Shown: positions 12,443 to 24,695 of the stretch, piece by piece | Layout of the letters: the number at the start of each line of letters is the position of its first letter | Position numbering within the stretch: position 1 is the stretch's first letter | Assembly: GCF_001522545.3 (NCBI RefSeq) | Contig: NC_031768.1 | Location: 99,732,214 to 99,796,213 of the forward strand | DNA: 64,000 bases | Source of the DNA: Parus major | Taxonomy: Eukaryota; Chordata; Aves; Passeriformes; Paridae | Direction: 5' to 3' | Made by a program: the position numbers and the translations under genes | Notes under the pieces: generated by a model | Seen by the model: the letters and a program-made list of their open reading frames with translations, nothing else | Told to the model about the DNA's origin: nothing | The model's database searches: none

Positions 12443-13430
12443 TCAAAGATTTTGAGATAACAACAGATTTGATTGAAATGTGCCAGATCAAATGCAAAGC
12501 TGACGTCACTGCTTAGTTTTTAATTGACAGGCTCCTGTGCCTGCCATGGGGCTTGCTCACCTTGTATATTCCAGTTTAGTGCTCATTAGTGGCTCTGCTC
12601 TTAATTTGCTGCTTGCTGTACTGCTCTGCTGCCTCTTATTTCACTCTGGGAACGTTTTGGTAGCAGCAGTGGCCATGCATCTGGCTGGCACGTGGCCAGG
12701 GCATCACCACTGCTGCTGTGCTGCTGCACTGTGCAGGCTGGATCTCCAGCATGAACTCAAGTCAAGAGCACAGTGACCTGTGGATGAGCAGGGCACCCTG
12801 GAACATCTGTGTCTGTGAACATGAACACAATAAAGCAGGTGTATCTCCGAGTGTCTGTGCCAGCTACAGCTGTGCAGAGCAGCTATAGCTCTGGTGGGAC
12901 TGGCTCTCAGATAGGGCTCCACTCGCAGTGAGTACACCTGTAAGGGAGGGACTGCAGTCCCCAGATAAGTCCAAGAAGTGGAGGAGAAGAGAGGAGTTCA
13001 TTCCAGTGCTGATACCTATGGTCTGGTCCAAAGGGGACAGGGGTGGAGACAGCAATGAAAATGCTTTTAAATGGCTGCAATTCAGGTTTTGAGTTGGATT
13101 TTATGGAAATCACACTTCTGCAGGAGCCCCTTGTTGTTAGGCAGGCTGGGATCAAGGGGAGGAGTGCATTGCCATGTTAAACACTGTAACCCAGCTCAAA
13201 AGGACCAGAGATGGAGATTGTAATGGAGATACCTTTAAATTATTGTAAGCCAATTGAGTAATTTGAGCTGCTTGTTATAGGAATTATAGCAGAGACCACC
13301 TGGACAATTGGAGGTCAAGTCTTATAAGAAGCAGTACAAGTGCAGCAGTGACCCAACCTGGCCTGACTTTTGTGCCCAAAGGTGTCTTATACCAAAGACC
13401 CTTTAGGTATCTACAGGAAATTTGAATCAA
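12443..13430 (+). mobile_element. ERV internal leader, no coding region kept
   Basis: The sequence after the primer-binding site resembles the untranslated leader of the same avian ERV family as I remember it (TTTTGAGATAACAACAGATT, then TTGCTCACCTTGTATATTCC). It is GC-richer than its surroundings up to about 13430. I see no gag, protease, reverse-transcriptase or envelope similarity and no second LTR. The remainder of the provirus was lost. The right limit is approximate. Confidence 0.6.
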
Positions 13431-16400
13431 TACTCTTCTCTTTTTTTTATCACTTATTGAACAATGGAGATTTTATATAATATGTAAGATCCTTCAGATC
13501 TCTGCATGCATTCACAAATGCCAGTACTACCCAATTATGAAACATGATTCTATTTCCTGCCAATTCAGTGATGTCTTTGGAGAGCCATACTTCCCTGCTG
13601 CAATGGAGTCAATGCCTGTCTCCACATCAGAAACAGTACAAGGAGAAAATATGAAGTACTGCATTTGCAAATCTTAGCTGGTCTTCTTATATCATTTATT
13701 TTTTTATTTGCCTGAGAAAAATGCCCTTCATTTTTTGCAATAAATGCTACTCTCTCAAAATTGTTTATATTAAAATGTGTTCTTTAGAAAAGGAAGTATG
13801 AAAGAAAGACAAAAATACAGGATATATTAATGTTTGTGTGAGTTTCCCCAGCCAAAACCTCACTGTGGCACATCATGACATAAAAGACCAAACAAAGTAA
13901 AAACCCCTGAAATAAGGTGTTTATGGTTAGAAAATATCATAGAGGCTTGATTTTATCATCCCTATGGATTATCCCTAATCAAACCCACATAAGTATAACT
14001 TTACCTCAGGATGAATCAGAGCAGCAAAATGTAACTCAGCTCTTTCATTTCCAGACAAAGACCTTCTGAAAAGATGACAAGGAAAGGAGAAGCAAATGCT
14101 CCTGTGAAGAGAAATCTAATTTTAGTGGTGTATCTGACTGAAGAGTCATTTCTAACTACTAACTGAGTAGTTGGATTCAGCTGAAGTAATAGGAACTGAG
14201 GTCCTCAATGCAGGATTGTGGTATCCCCAGCTGTAGATATATACAGAGGATGTGAATTTCACACAGACAATAAATTTTATTGGTGTATACATATATAGCA
14301 CAGGCTTAAACATGAACAAATACATAAAAAATTAATGTGAAGTCTGCAAAAAGAGGGGGAGAAACCGAAGTTGCAGGACTTAGTCCTCATATTCCCATCT
14401 ATATTAGCTTGCTGTATTCCTCTAAGCTTGAAAGGTAAATTGTAATAAAGAGTAACTGCTATAAAACCAAAGAAAAGGACAAGATCCTATGGAACAGAAA
14501 AAGAAATATGAGCTATAAAAGATAAAAGAACTTACCAATCTTTAATTGTATCCATTCTAAAAGAGTTAATACTTCCATGTGCTGGAGTCTTCACCTTGTT
14601 CACTAAACCTACCAACAACTTTTCAAGGACAGCATAAATCAAAACCCAGCTAACCCATGTAATCTACAGCTATGTTTTAGTGTGAGTATAGAGCTTATAC
14701 TCTAAGAGTAGATCTGACTGTGACCTTTGCTGGAGAAAATAGTTCAAGTTCTCTTATTGTGCCTGAGTTTGTTTCTTGAGCAAGAATCTCATGCCATCAA
14801 ATTCTCTGCTATACCAGGGCAGGTGTTCCATGAGGCCACTGATCTTGATGACGTTTTCCTATTCTTGAATTAGGAATGGTTTGGTTTTTTTTGCACTGTG
14901 CCTCTTTGAGGATGGATCTTAATATCTGGTAAATTCAAAAGTACAGATACATCATAATTTTCTTCCAGTTACTTTGTACCAGTGTCTCTCCTGTTATGAT
15001 TATCTTTCCTGATTAAAAAAAAAAAAAGGGAGGGCCTAATCCCTCAACTTCTTTATGTGCATCTTTGATCAAAATTGCTTAGTGAGAGTACACCAGTCAT
15101 AGTAAAAATGCTTGATTTATGTTCTTCCTTTTGAGAATTAGAACAGTATGAAGGAGATTCTTCTATTACAACATGTATTCAAACTGAATATTTTCGTCCT
15201 TTAACAGATAGACAAAAAAAAGTATCTAAATGCATTGTTTTTTCTTCCCCTCACTACTCTATCCAGTTTTTCTAACACCAGCTTCCATTCAGCTTTTCTA
15301 CTGCCAAAAATAAATTTCAGAACCTGTGATCTTCATGGAGTGCAGTTTCTCTTTCAGTCAGTGAACACTTAGCTGCTTTTAATATTTTCAAGCCTTTGGC
15401 AACCACCTGCTTATTTTGTGTCCTAAAGCCTAAGAAAATTGTAAGAAATAAACATTCAGCACATAGTTCAGGGAATTCATTCCTATAACTGATACCCGAA
15501 GTGCCCTTAAAACAAGGTGCAAAAATATTTGTGATGGGAAACAACACTTGAGTGATTGACCAGGGAACTCTCCTGAAAATGACCCCGTCAGTCAGAGGTC
15601 TGCTTTTCTTATTTGAGCATTTAATACCAAACGTCTTGCAGCAGTCTCTTCTTCTCATTCTCACCCCCACTAATCTGGGATTTGATTAAATTTATTGCTT
15701 TATGTTTCATTACACTCCTGGATTAGAGGAATATAGCAGAGCAGTAGAGTTACTTACATATGTGCTGGTATGGGTAGTTAACTTCAATTACAGAGCATGC
15801 AGTTCATGATGAGCAGGCCAGGCACAAACAGAGGAATTTGGTTTTAATGGGCAATTTTATGTTTTCTTCTTGTTTCTTTCCCTTCAGAGAATAAAACTAT
15901 CCTAGCAAATTTAACCACAATCTCTAGGCTGGAAGTTGAAGCAAAAATGAACTACTTTTGTTGGAGTATTCCTCAGCAGAAAGGTAGTAAGGGACAAATT
16001 GCAGAACACAAAAGGCAAACAGAATTTTCCTAAACTTGTTTGTTGCATAAATGTGTCCTTTTTTTAAAATAATATTTTTTTTATTTTTATTTTACATTAA
16101 TTTATATTCTGTGAACTTAAATAAGCACCCATTAGTACAAATCTCAGTAGCTTAATGGACCATTTGATAAGCATTTAGGGTTGGTTCCAGCTTTTCCATA
16201 GGCCAATATGAATTTTTTGGCCAATGTGTGTATATTGCAAGTTTTTTACAGGTGTAAGTCTTCTAATGAATATTGTTAATTGAAATGAACTGTTGTTATT
16301 TCAATTTTTTTGTCTTTTACAGTGAAACATCATTCTTAAGTCAATGTTTTGGGCCGAGATAATCGCAAGTAAAACGTTTGGTAATAGTTTAATTTTTCAG

Positions 16401-18857
16401 TTACCAAAAATGTTTTTCTCCTTTAAACGATTAAAAATTAGCCTAAGACCTAGTTGCAATTTGAATAAAAATTCAGACACTCATTGTACAATTGGAAAAG
16501 GTAATTTGCTGTGATAGTAGATCTTTATATCATTAAAGAACTAATTTATAAAGGTATCAAAAACTGATTATGAAAAAATTTGTGTACTTTATGAGACACA
16601 AATAAAATAGTAGTTTTAGAATGGCAATAAGAAACTTATAGATAAAGACAGTTATGAAATTTAAGGCTTGAAATTATGAGAAAAGAATAAATAGAAACAG
16701 ATTGCTAATAATATACCATTACCTCATATATGTCAAAATTGATCCACTTGAAGTTACTGTCAAGATATCTTTTGATCTCAAGAATTCCTCTCTGTGGGTA
16801 TGAATGTGGATATTACTGCACTGATATCCTGTGAATTTCTTTTTTCTTTGTTTTCATCACAGTGTCCAGTGTCCTTCTTGTGCAGTATATGAAAGCAGAA
16901 ACAAACTATAACAAATTATTTTACCTTATGATATTTGAAACTGAGGAGAACGCTGTGTTCTAGCCCTCAATGAGACAGAAGAATGAAATTTCTTCTTTGA
17001 ATAGAACTCTGGAGTGTTTGGTCATTCTGTTTTTTTAAATTATTGTTCCCCTAGGTTCCTAACTTAATCATTAGGTAATCACTACTTAACACAATCCTCT
17101 TTGGTTTAGATAAGATTAATTTTTTATCATTAAACATGCCTTTATTTTTTCATAGGCCAGTTTACAGCTGCAGATACTTTTGGACAACAGAAAGCATACT
17201 GTGCCACTAATGTGTAATACATACAGTTTGAAGGAAGGCAGTATAAATGACACTATGATACTATTTGCATGTTGTAGAATAATGAATGAATAAAGATAAT
17301 TCTTTCTTGCACAATTTGCTAAAACTGGTTCTCATAAAGTTTTGCTAAAGTTGAAAATTTAAGAAGATTTTTAAAAATTAATTTTTTGTGTAAACAAAAA
17401 AATCTATGCAATTACAAGATTTTATTTTTTTTTTTAAATATTAAATGTCTGCCAGATTATCTACTGCTGTTTGGAGGGCTTTTTTGAACCATCCATTGAG
17501 TTGGACAATGGTTCATAAATAGAAGAATGAAAGGGAAAAAATTTCTGTTCTGTTGTAAAAATTCCACTGTTCCTAAATCAAAAAATACTTCAGATGTTTC
17601 TAAGTTTATTAATTTTTAAAAGAATTAGGGAAAAAAACCCCAAAATTTCAAAATACTTCAACCTAATGCAGAGAATAGCAGCTGTTACTTACTCTCTACT
17701 GAATAAAATTCATTGAACCACTTTTTTTGTGTTTGCTACTCAGGAAGAGGGCAGGCTTTCTGCAGCCTTCATAAAGCTCTGAGTAATCTAATTTAACTTT
17801 GAAATTTTCCATTTTTAAGTAGAAAAGGGAAAACAACATGACCACCAGAAGTCCCTTTCAACCTCTCTGGTTTATGGCTTCCATGATCTGCAACTGCATT
17901 TCAAACAAATCCGAATGCTATTGTCCAAGCTAGAAACAATCGAGAAAACAGTAAAGGGAATTATCTGATGGACAAAATCTAGACTATGGCACTCTGTATT
18001 CCAGGACTAAAACTCATAAAACAATCAGCAACAATTAGAATCAATTGCAAAACTCATTTCCTTGGTAGATGTTCAAGGATATCTCCTTCCTCAGTATGAA
18101 CGTGCACATCCATCTGTTAGTCTTCAAGGAGAAGTGAATCTCCTCTCCTTAGTGTTTGAGGTTTCTCAAACACTAAGACAGTGAGTATTTATACTCAGGC
18201 ATTGAAGAGTCATTGGCCTCTCAGTGTGTAACTGGCAGAATACACAAGGAAGTGAAATACTCGCTTTAATTGAATTGTAGTCTCTTGAGTGAAAATATTG
18301 CAGCTGTTCTGAACATATATGAAACCTTAGTTTGCTAAAGACCTTGACTCTCTATTTACTTTCATATCTTTGTGAAAATATTCTCTTTTCTTGATTAATA
18401 GTTTTTCTCTTTTTAAATGCTGACACTCTGTCATTTTAGTATTTAAGATGGTATAGCTATAAAACTATCAATATACAACTTCACACTTCAACTGATTACA
18501 TAAATTAATTTCAACTTTATATTTCAACAAAATAAATTATTTTCAACTTTAAAGTAAAAAGACAACAAAAGGAGACTATCTGCTTGGATTTCTCTCTCTT
18601 TGTCTTCAAAAGGGTGTTGAGGATTGAGGAACTGTTATAGAACGACTGCTCTGTTAATTTTCAGAGAAAGGGTTATCTAGGAAAAGGCATTCTCTTAGCT
18701 GTGCAAATCTTATTCACTGAGAATAAAAAAAAATGTTTGAAATCAGATTGAAAAACTACAGGAGGTTTTATTTGATCACAGAAAGAAAAATCCAGATCTG
18801 TATTTTCAAATCCCATTTAGACAGCAATCAAAAGACTGATCCAAAATAATTCCATCA
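13431..18857. other. No gene seen; unique AT-rich DNA
   Basis: More than 5 kb without a recognised exon or transposon. The longest open frame (15670 down to 15317, minus strand, 117 codons) has no domain features and no upstream context. A perfect hairpin at 18148-18177 is listed separately. Confidence 0.55.
18148..18177. repeat. Perfect 13-bp inverted repeat (hairpin)
   Basis: CTTAGTGTTTGAG (18148-18160) is followed by the 4-base loop GTTT and the exact reverse complement CTCAAACACTAAG (18165-18177). It does not sit in a recognised repeat or gene. Confidence 0.95.
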
Positions 18858-19142
18858 AGTAGTGACAAAACAAGGGGAAATAGCTTCAAAATTATATGGA
18901 GTAGGCTTAAGCTAGACATTCAAAAAGAAAAAGAAAATACCAGTAAGAGTGGTGAGACACAGGAACAGGTTTTCCAGAGAAGCTGTGGATGCCCTGTCTT
19001 GGGAAGTGTCCCAGCACAGATTGCATGGGGCTCTGAGCAACCTGGCCTAGTGGGTGGTGTCCCTGTCCATGACATGAGGAAATGAGATGATCTTTTAAAA
19101 TTCCCTTCTAACTCCAGCCATTCTTTGATTCTATGATTCAAG
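18858..19142 (+). mobile_element. CR1 LINE 3'-end fragment
   Basis: It contains GACAAAACAAGGGGAAATAG, then GGTGAGACACAGGAACAGG, GAGAAGCTGTGGATGCCC and a worn tail GATTCTATGATTC at the right end, all typical of the CR1 3' region read in sense. It is 5'-truncated, with no coding part. Confidence 0.88.
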
Positions 19143-20159
19143 GACTCCCAAGTAGAAATGCTGAAAGGAAGGGCAATGAAATATTCAGGAAGGGTTCAGT
19201 GTCACTGTACCATATATTACTGTCAGGTTTGCTACTTTTGTGATAATATAAATAAATATCATGTGAGAAATAGAAAGTTTGGCCTAAAGTCATATGTAAT
19301 ATTAACAAGACTTTGGCAAATAAAGTTGAAATATTTATTGAAACACCTTGAAAAATGTTAACATTGTGACCAATTAACTTTATTAGAATTCTTTTTGTCT
19401 TTTCTTGTGGTAAAGATCTGTTGCAGCATGTGAACTGGAGATGTACTGTGCATCACCATGACATCTTCTACACACATCAGTTCTGAGAGCTGCGTGTCTG
19501 CTCTGCCTGTAACAGAGAATAAGCACAAACTTCTTGCATCCTCAGGACATCAGAAAGATTTTTAAAAGAGCACACTCCATTTCAGTAGCCATGTTAGCAT
19601 AGTGAATGATAACTGGAGGCAGAAAAATATTTTGAGTACCCAGCTAACGTGAAAATATGACCAAAATATAATCCTCAGTGGTATAAAAATAAAGAACAAA
19701 CATAGTCCACAATCATATGTAGTAGGTAAACTATATTTTAATGGGTATCTAAGGATGTTAAGGCAACGGAATTATAACAGGGACTATTAAAGAAAATACC
19801 AAAGGAACAAGTAACAAATTTTAGTTTAAAAAAAAAAAAAAAATAGGGAGAAGATGGGAGAATAATGCATAGAATTAAGGAAAATAGAAAAATAGAATAA
19901 GATATGGATATGAATGGTCAAACAGAGAGTGTCTATTAGCTCATATTAAAGAATCACCCTGAAAAGAGGGTTTTTTTGTGAAGTAACATATATAACACAG
20001 AGAAGACTGATTACCCTACCCCTAAAAATGAGCTGAACCACTACTTTGGTTAGAGGCATCTCACAAGAGCAAACAGAATTTATTGGATAGAGGTTCTGAT
20101 AGCTCATAATTTTCCTCAAGGCTCTCACAAACTTGTTTTACTTCTGGGGTTATGGACAG
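19143..20159. other. No gene seen; unique AT-rich DNA
   Basis: About 1 kb of AT-rich DNA, with an A run near 19829-19843. Nothing else is recognised. Confidence 0.6.
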
Positions 20160-20165
20160 TCTGAG
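20160..20165. repeat. Target-site duplication, left copy
   Basis: TCTGAG immediately before the LTR. The identical right copy is at 20607-20612. Confidence 0.88.
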
Positions 20166-20606
20166 TGTGGGAGTCAGTCCTGCTGGGACACAGGGCCAGA
20201 AAGACTTCACCCCTGAAGCTCCAGGTGTTAATTTCAAGCCCTGGGAAACATTTGTTAAGGGTAAAGTGAGCTTGAGAGACCTACCCATCATCTCCTGGTG
20301 TTATTGTGTTATGCTGATTAGTCCAGGTTTTGCTGCCCTATTGGTTACTTGTTTCCCCTATAGGGTTATGTTTCTAGAACGTTCTTCCCCCAGGTGTATA
20401 TATTGTTACCTTCCCTTGATTTCTGGTCTTTTGGGGACTGTCCCTATATGTGTGTGGTTTATGGGCCTCATCCCTACTTTATTTTCCTATTAAAGTTCTT
20501 TTGTTTTCAGGCACTCCATCAAACTCCTTTTATTTGAGCCTCAGTTGCCCTGGTGTCAGAGGATCCTAAAATTTTAAGAATTGTTGCAGCCACCCTCACC
20601 GCAACA
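20166..20606 (+). mobile_element. Solo ERV LTR with perfect 6-bp target duplication
   Basis: The 441-bp element starts TGTGGGAGTC and ends CCGCAACA, with the TG...CA ends of an LTR. It is flanked by the direct repeat TCTGAG (20160-20165 and 20607-20612). A TATA-like TATATAT (20397-20403) lies about 90 bases before a polyadenylation signal ATTAAA (20489-20494), which gives the usual U3-R-U5 order on the + strand. There is no internal retroviral sequence, so it is a solo LTR left by recombination. A 6-bp duplication is typical of class II (ERVK-like) elements. Confidence 0.9.
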
Positions 20607-20612
20607 TCTGAG
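20607..20612. repeat. Target-site duplication, right copy
   Basis: TCTGAG immediately after the LTR, identical to 20160-20165. Confidence 0.88.
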
Positions 20613-21081
20613 TTGAGGGTGACTTCTTTAAATGACATTTCAAATAGTATGATTTGCCTAAATCAAAGAGTCATTTGTTGTTCTTTACCAGCCCTTTTAA
20701 TTTTGGTTTTTTTTTTTAATTTCAAGTTTTCCTGGAGCTTATTAATAATTACTATTATTATTTAAATTCACCATGCACAAAAAATGCAATTCAAGAGTTC
20801 ATGCTGATAATTTTTTATGACTGTGTGAAATTTCCCAACAAGGATTCTATTAGTAAGATAAAAAGAGAATAAATACTTTCATGTTTCTCTTGCTTAAATG
20901 TTTTCAAGTAGAAATTTAGTTGGCAATTAACATAAATGAAAAACCAGAACACCTCTTAACACCCTCTCTGGCTGCTATCTCTGGCATCATGGAAGTCACT
21001 TAATAGGAGGAAAAGTTCTTGAGGCAACCAGGATGCTGAAAGAAAGGAAAATACTATGGAAAGATTTAAAGAATTCTTTTT

Positions 21082-21350
21082 GTCTCTTGCCCTGTTACTG
21101 GACAGTGCTGAGAATATTCTGGTTTCATCTTCTCTCCTGTCCTCCATCACATATTTTTACACACTGATAAAATCTCCCCTGAACATTCTATTTCCAGGCT
21201 GAATCCTCACAGTTTTCTTATCCTCCCCTTGTATATTAGATGCTCCAAGGCCTTAATTACCCTTGTGGCCCTGTGCTGGAATTCCTCCAGGCCCTCTCTC
21301 TTTTGTACTGGGGAACCCAGTGCTCCAAATGTATCTCAATTACTATCTTT
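21082..21350 (-). mobile_element. CR1 LINE fragment, internal
   Basis: Read on the + strand it carries GATAAAATCTCCCCTGAAC, CCAGGCTGAATCCTCACAG, GATGCTCCAAGGCCTTAATT and TTGTACTGGGGAACCCAGTG. These are the antisense of the CR1 ORF2 end and early 3' region (on the coding strand 'FWAPQYK...' and '[12 protein letters not shown]'). The typical tail is missing on the left, so the copy is truncated at both ends. Confidence 0.85.
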
Positions 21351-24030
21351 TCCACCAACATGGACAAACCCAAGACAAAAAATCATTTTTACTTCAGTAA
21401 GTACTGTGGGTCCAAAGTGGACAATGCCACAGTGATTCTATTCTGTATTTCCAAACCTCCTCAATACATCTTGATTCCCTACAATTCTGTGAGTAGAGGG
21501 AAGAATCCAGTCCTAAATCAGTTTTGTTTATGCTCAGCTCAGTCCCTAAATGTAAGAAATAAACAGAAATTCCTCAAGAAAAAAAAAAAAAGTATTTTTA
21601 TTAGTCCCTTATGTAATATTTTCCTTTATAACTCTCCTTCTGAAAAATATTGATCCTTCCCAACCCTCCACCCTTTCCTTTTCCTATGAAGAACAAGTCA
21701 GCACAGCACTACATTCAGTACACTGATTTCTCTTGCTTGTCAAAAACATAACTGATGATTTCATCAGTGTTATTGGCACAGTTGTTGCAGAAAAAGGATC
21801 TCTTAGCTTGTTTTCCCTGATAATCTTGCTTCTTCTGCAGTAATGTAATATTCTGCAGCATCATGCTTTGTCCATGGCAAATGTGAGATTTTTAAAATGT
21901 TCTTTTTGTTTTCAAAGAATGTACCTAGAACTCAGAGGTTTTTACTCATAATTTTTTAGGAGAGAGATAATTTTGAAAATATTGTTAAATGCTGTGTCTA
22001 AAGAAATTGCTGGAAGGATGACCTGAAATTATGTCTGAGAATTGATCTGCTTTACTGTGCTTCCAGCTGTTCTGGGGCATAATTATCACTGTGCAATTGT
22101 CCAAGTTTAAAGAGACTGAATACATGCATGGTCATTGTGTAAGCCTGAGAACAGGAACTGAATCACCTGGAAAATCTGTCTTTGAGGACATCATTTACAA
22201 CTGCTTCAGTAGAAACAGATCTTTATGCTTTCTCAGGCTCTGAGAAGGTTGAGGTCTGTTCCCACAGAAGTCACTAAAAGTTAGGCCTTCATATATTTTA
22301 TCAATTATTTTCCAAATAGATTTTCTCAAGTTTTGATCTTGTTACACATAAATCTATGGAGAAGGTTTCTTAGTGTAATAAGTATCCCAAATGCCACTAC
22401 TCCCAAACAAGTATTTTAAATAAATTATTCATGAAATTTTAAAAATGTGTTCGTTTTACCTCTGTTAAAGTTGGTGTAAAAATTTCTCTTTCAAAATGCA
22501 TTTTCCATTACCTGTTATTTAACTGTAACTATGTCTACACAGAAGAAATTTAACATAAAAAAGGCATAAGCAACTGTGTTGCAAATACAACCATTATTAT
22601 TTCAGATAAGTGTGATTTCAGTACATTTCTCAGCAATCTATGTAAGTACTGATGGTTGTTTGTTTCTCTGTTTTAACTTAGATATCTTTTGAGTGCTTCC
22701 TTGAGAAAAAAAAATTTAGTGGCCTACAAGATTTACTGCTCCATAACTCTTTTTTGTACACCAGACTCTGTTAATATGGGTAATAAAAAAATTAAATCTT
22801 GAATGTCTGAAAAACAATGGAAAAATTGTGTCTCCTAATAAAAATCCTATTTTATGCACCTATGTACTTTAGATAACATAGATCTGCTTAAAAATAGAAT
22901 ATTTTTCCCTCCTTTTAAGTTAACACCCTGATATTTACCAACTCAAATTGTTATTTTTGCTATTTATTAGAAAACGTTCATTATTTACTTTGAAAATCTG
23001 AGCAAACAAACAATGAAAAAGGAATCTTCTCTTCTAAAGATCTTATAAGTTTTAATTTTTTACATGAAGACAATTTATATTTTTTCTTCAGTTATGGAAG
23101 ATGTGTGGTACTGCAATCTGGTTTTGTAGCCAGTTGAAAGGTGCCTACGGCAGCTCTTAAAAAACATTACCTCTGGGTGTAAAAACAATTCAGTATAAAT
23201 CAGAAGTTCATTCTCATGTTCTTAATTCCTCACTTTACTAAGATTTATAACAGATATAGAAGGAGAATGAAAAAGCATGTTACAAAGACAGGAAGAAAGG
23301 CAGGTGAGATTAGTAAATTGGGATCACCTCATTTAGAAAAGGTAGAATGTTTATTCTTGAAATAAAGCATGTAGAGAAAGCAAATTAAGAACTCTAATCT
23401 TTCAAAACTCATCAGATGTAAGACTAATGAAAGAAAATGTTGTGTAACCAACATGGTTAACCTTTGAAACCACTTGCTGTTTCAATATGCTTGAAGATGT
23501 CAAGAGCTTAGAGCATCTCATTAAAGCAGCAGATGTCTTCTCATGAATAAGAGCTTCTGAAGCTGGAGGTCTGAAATTGAATTAAAAGATAAGTGTGGGT
23601 ATAAATTATGGGGCTTAGATCACATGCTTTCTTAAAAGTCTTGCACCAAAACCCATGGGTTTTTTTATTTTCTATCATTATTTATTGGTTGATCTCTTCT
23701 TGAAATCACAGCTAAGCACTTCCATCATGACCATTTTGAAAAATGGAAATGTGGGCAATTGGATGGTTCTTTTATCACTTGGAGAAATTAATAAACTCAA
23801 AATAATGTGTTCCCTTTCCCCCAGGCTTATTAATGTATATAAATAAAGATGCATTTCTAGTTCCTCCATAAAGGTTTCACTGACAGTCGACAGTCCTTGC
23901 TCATTTGTATCACATATAAGTCAGCAATTACCCAGTTCCAATGAAAATGGGAACAGTGATGTCTAGTAGTCAGAAAGATCTGAATCCCAGATATTCTCAT
24001 CTGGGCAGTAGTTAAAATATACAGTATGTT
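21351..24030. other. No gene seen; unique AT-rich DNA
   Basis: About 2.7 kb without recognised repeats or exons. Confidence 0.55.
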
Positions 24031-24695
24031 TCATAGAATCACATAATCATAGAATCATAGAATGGCCTCGGTTGGAAGGGACCTTAAAGATCATCTCATT
24101 CCAGCCCTACTGTCACGTGCACGGATACCTTCCACTAGACCAGGTTTCTCAGAGTCCCATCCCACTTGACCTTGAACACTTCAAGGGTGCGATATCCATA
24201 ACCTATTCCAGTGCTTCACCACCCTCACAGTCAAGAATTTCTTCCTAATATCTAATCTTTACCTGTTTTCTTTCAGTTTGAACTCATTCTCACTTGTTCT
24301 GTCACTCCAGACCCTTGTTGTCTCTCTCCATCTGTGGGCTCCCTTCGGGCACTGGAAGGTCACAATTAGGTCACCCCAAAGCCTTCTCTTTTCCAGCCTG
24401 AATAATCCCAATTCTCCCAGCCTTTCCTCACAGCAGAGCTGTTCCATCCCTCTGATCACCTTGGTGTCTCCTCTGGCCCGGATCCAGCAGCTCCCTGTCC
24501 TTGCTGTGCTGGGAGCCCAGGGCTGGATGCAGCCCTGCAGGTGGGGTCTGAGCAGAGAGGGGCAGAGGGGCAGAATCCCCTCCCTGCCCTGCTGCCCACG
24601 GGGCTTTGGATGCAGCCCAGCAAATGGCAGGTTCTGGGTTGCAAACACACATGGTTAACTCATGTCTGGCTTCTAGTCCACCCTCAACACAATAT
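24031..24695 (-). mobile_element. CR1 LINE, ORF2 end and 3' UTR
   Basis: The tail of repeated TCATAGAATCA units at 24031-24062 marks the 3' end of a minus-strand element. The minus-strand reading 24648-24259 includes SLLRPHLQGCIQPWAP, CCEERLGELGLFRLEKRRLW and GDLIVTFQ. These match the end of the CR1 reverse-transcriptase ORF (family form [24 protein letters not shown]). The 5' truncation is near 24695. Positions 24404-24579 are nearly identical to 61213-61388 in another copy. Confidence 0.93.

Noticed and set aside
12537..13155. Several 60- to 80-codon frames on both strands
   Set aside because: They fall in the untranslated leader of the ERV remnant; none shows gag or other retroviral features.
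15317..15670. 117-codon minus-strand frame
   Set aside because: No recognisable domain, no promoter or splice context, and a length expected by chance in 64 kb on six frames.
20152..20493. 113-codon plus-strand frame
   Set aside because: It runs across the solo LTR boundary and is LTR sequence, not a gene.
24278..24658. 126-codon plus-strand frame
   Set aside because: It is the antisense of the CR1 ORF2 end at the same place.
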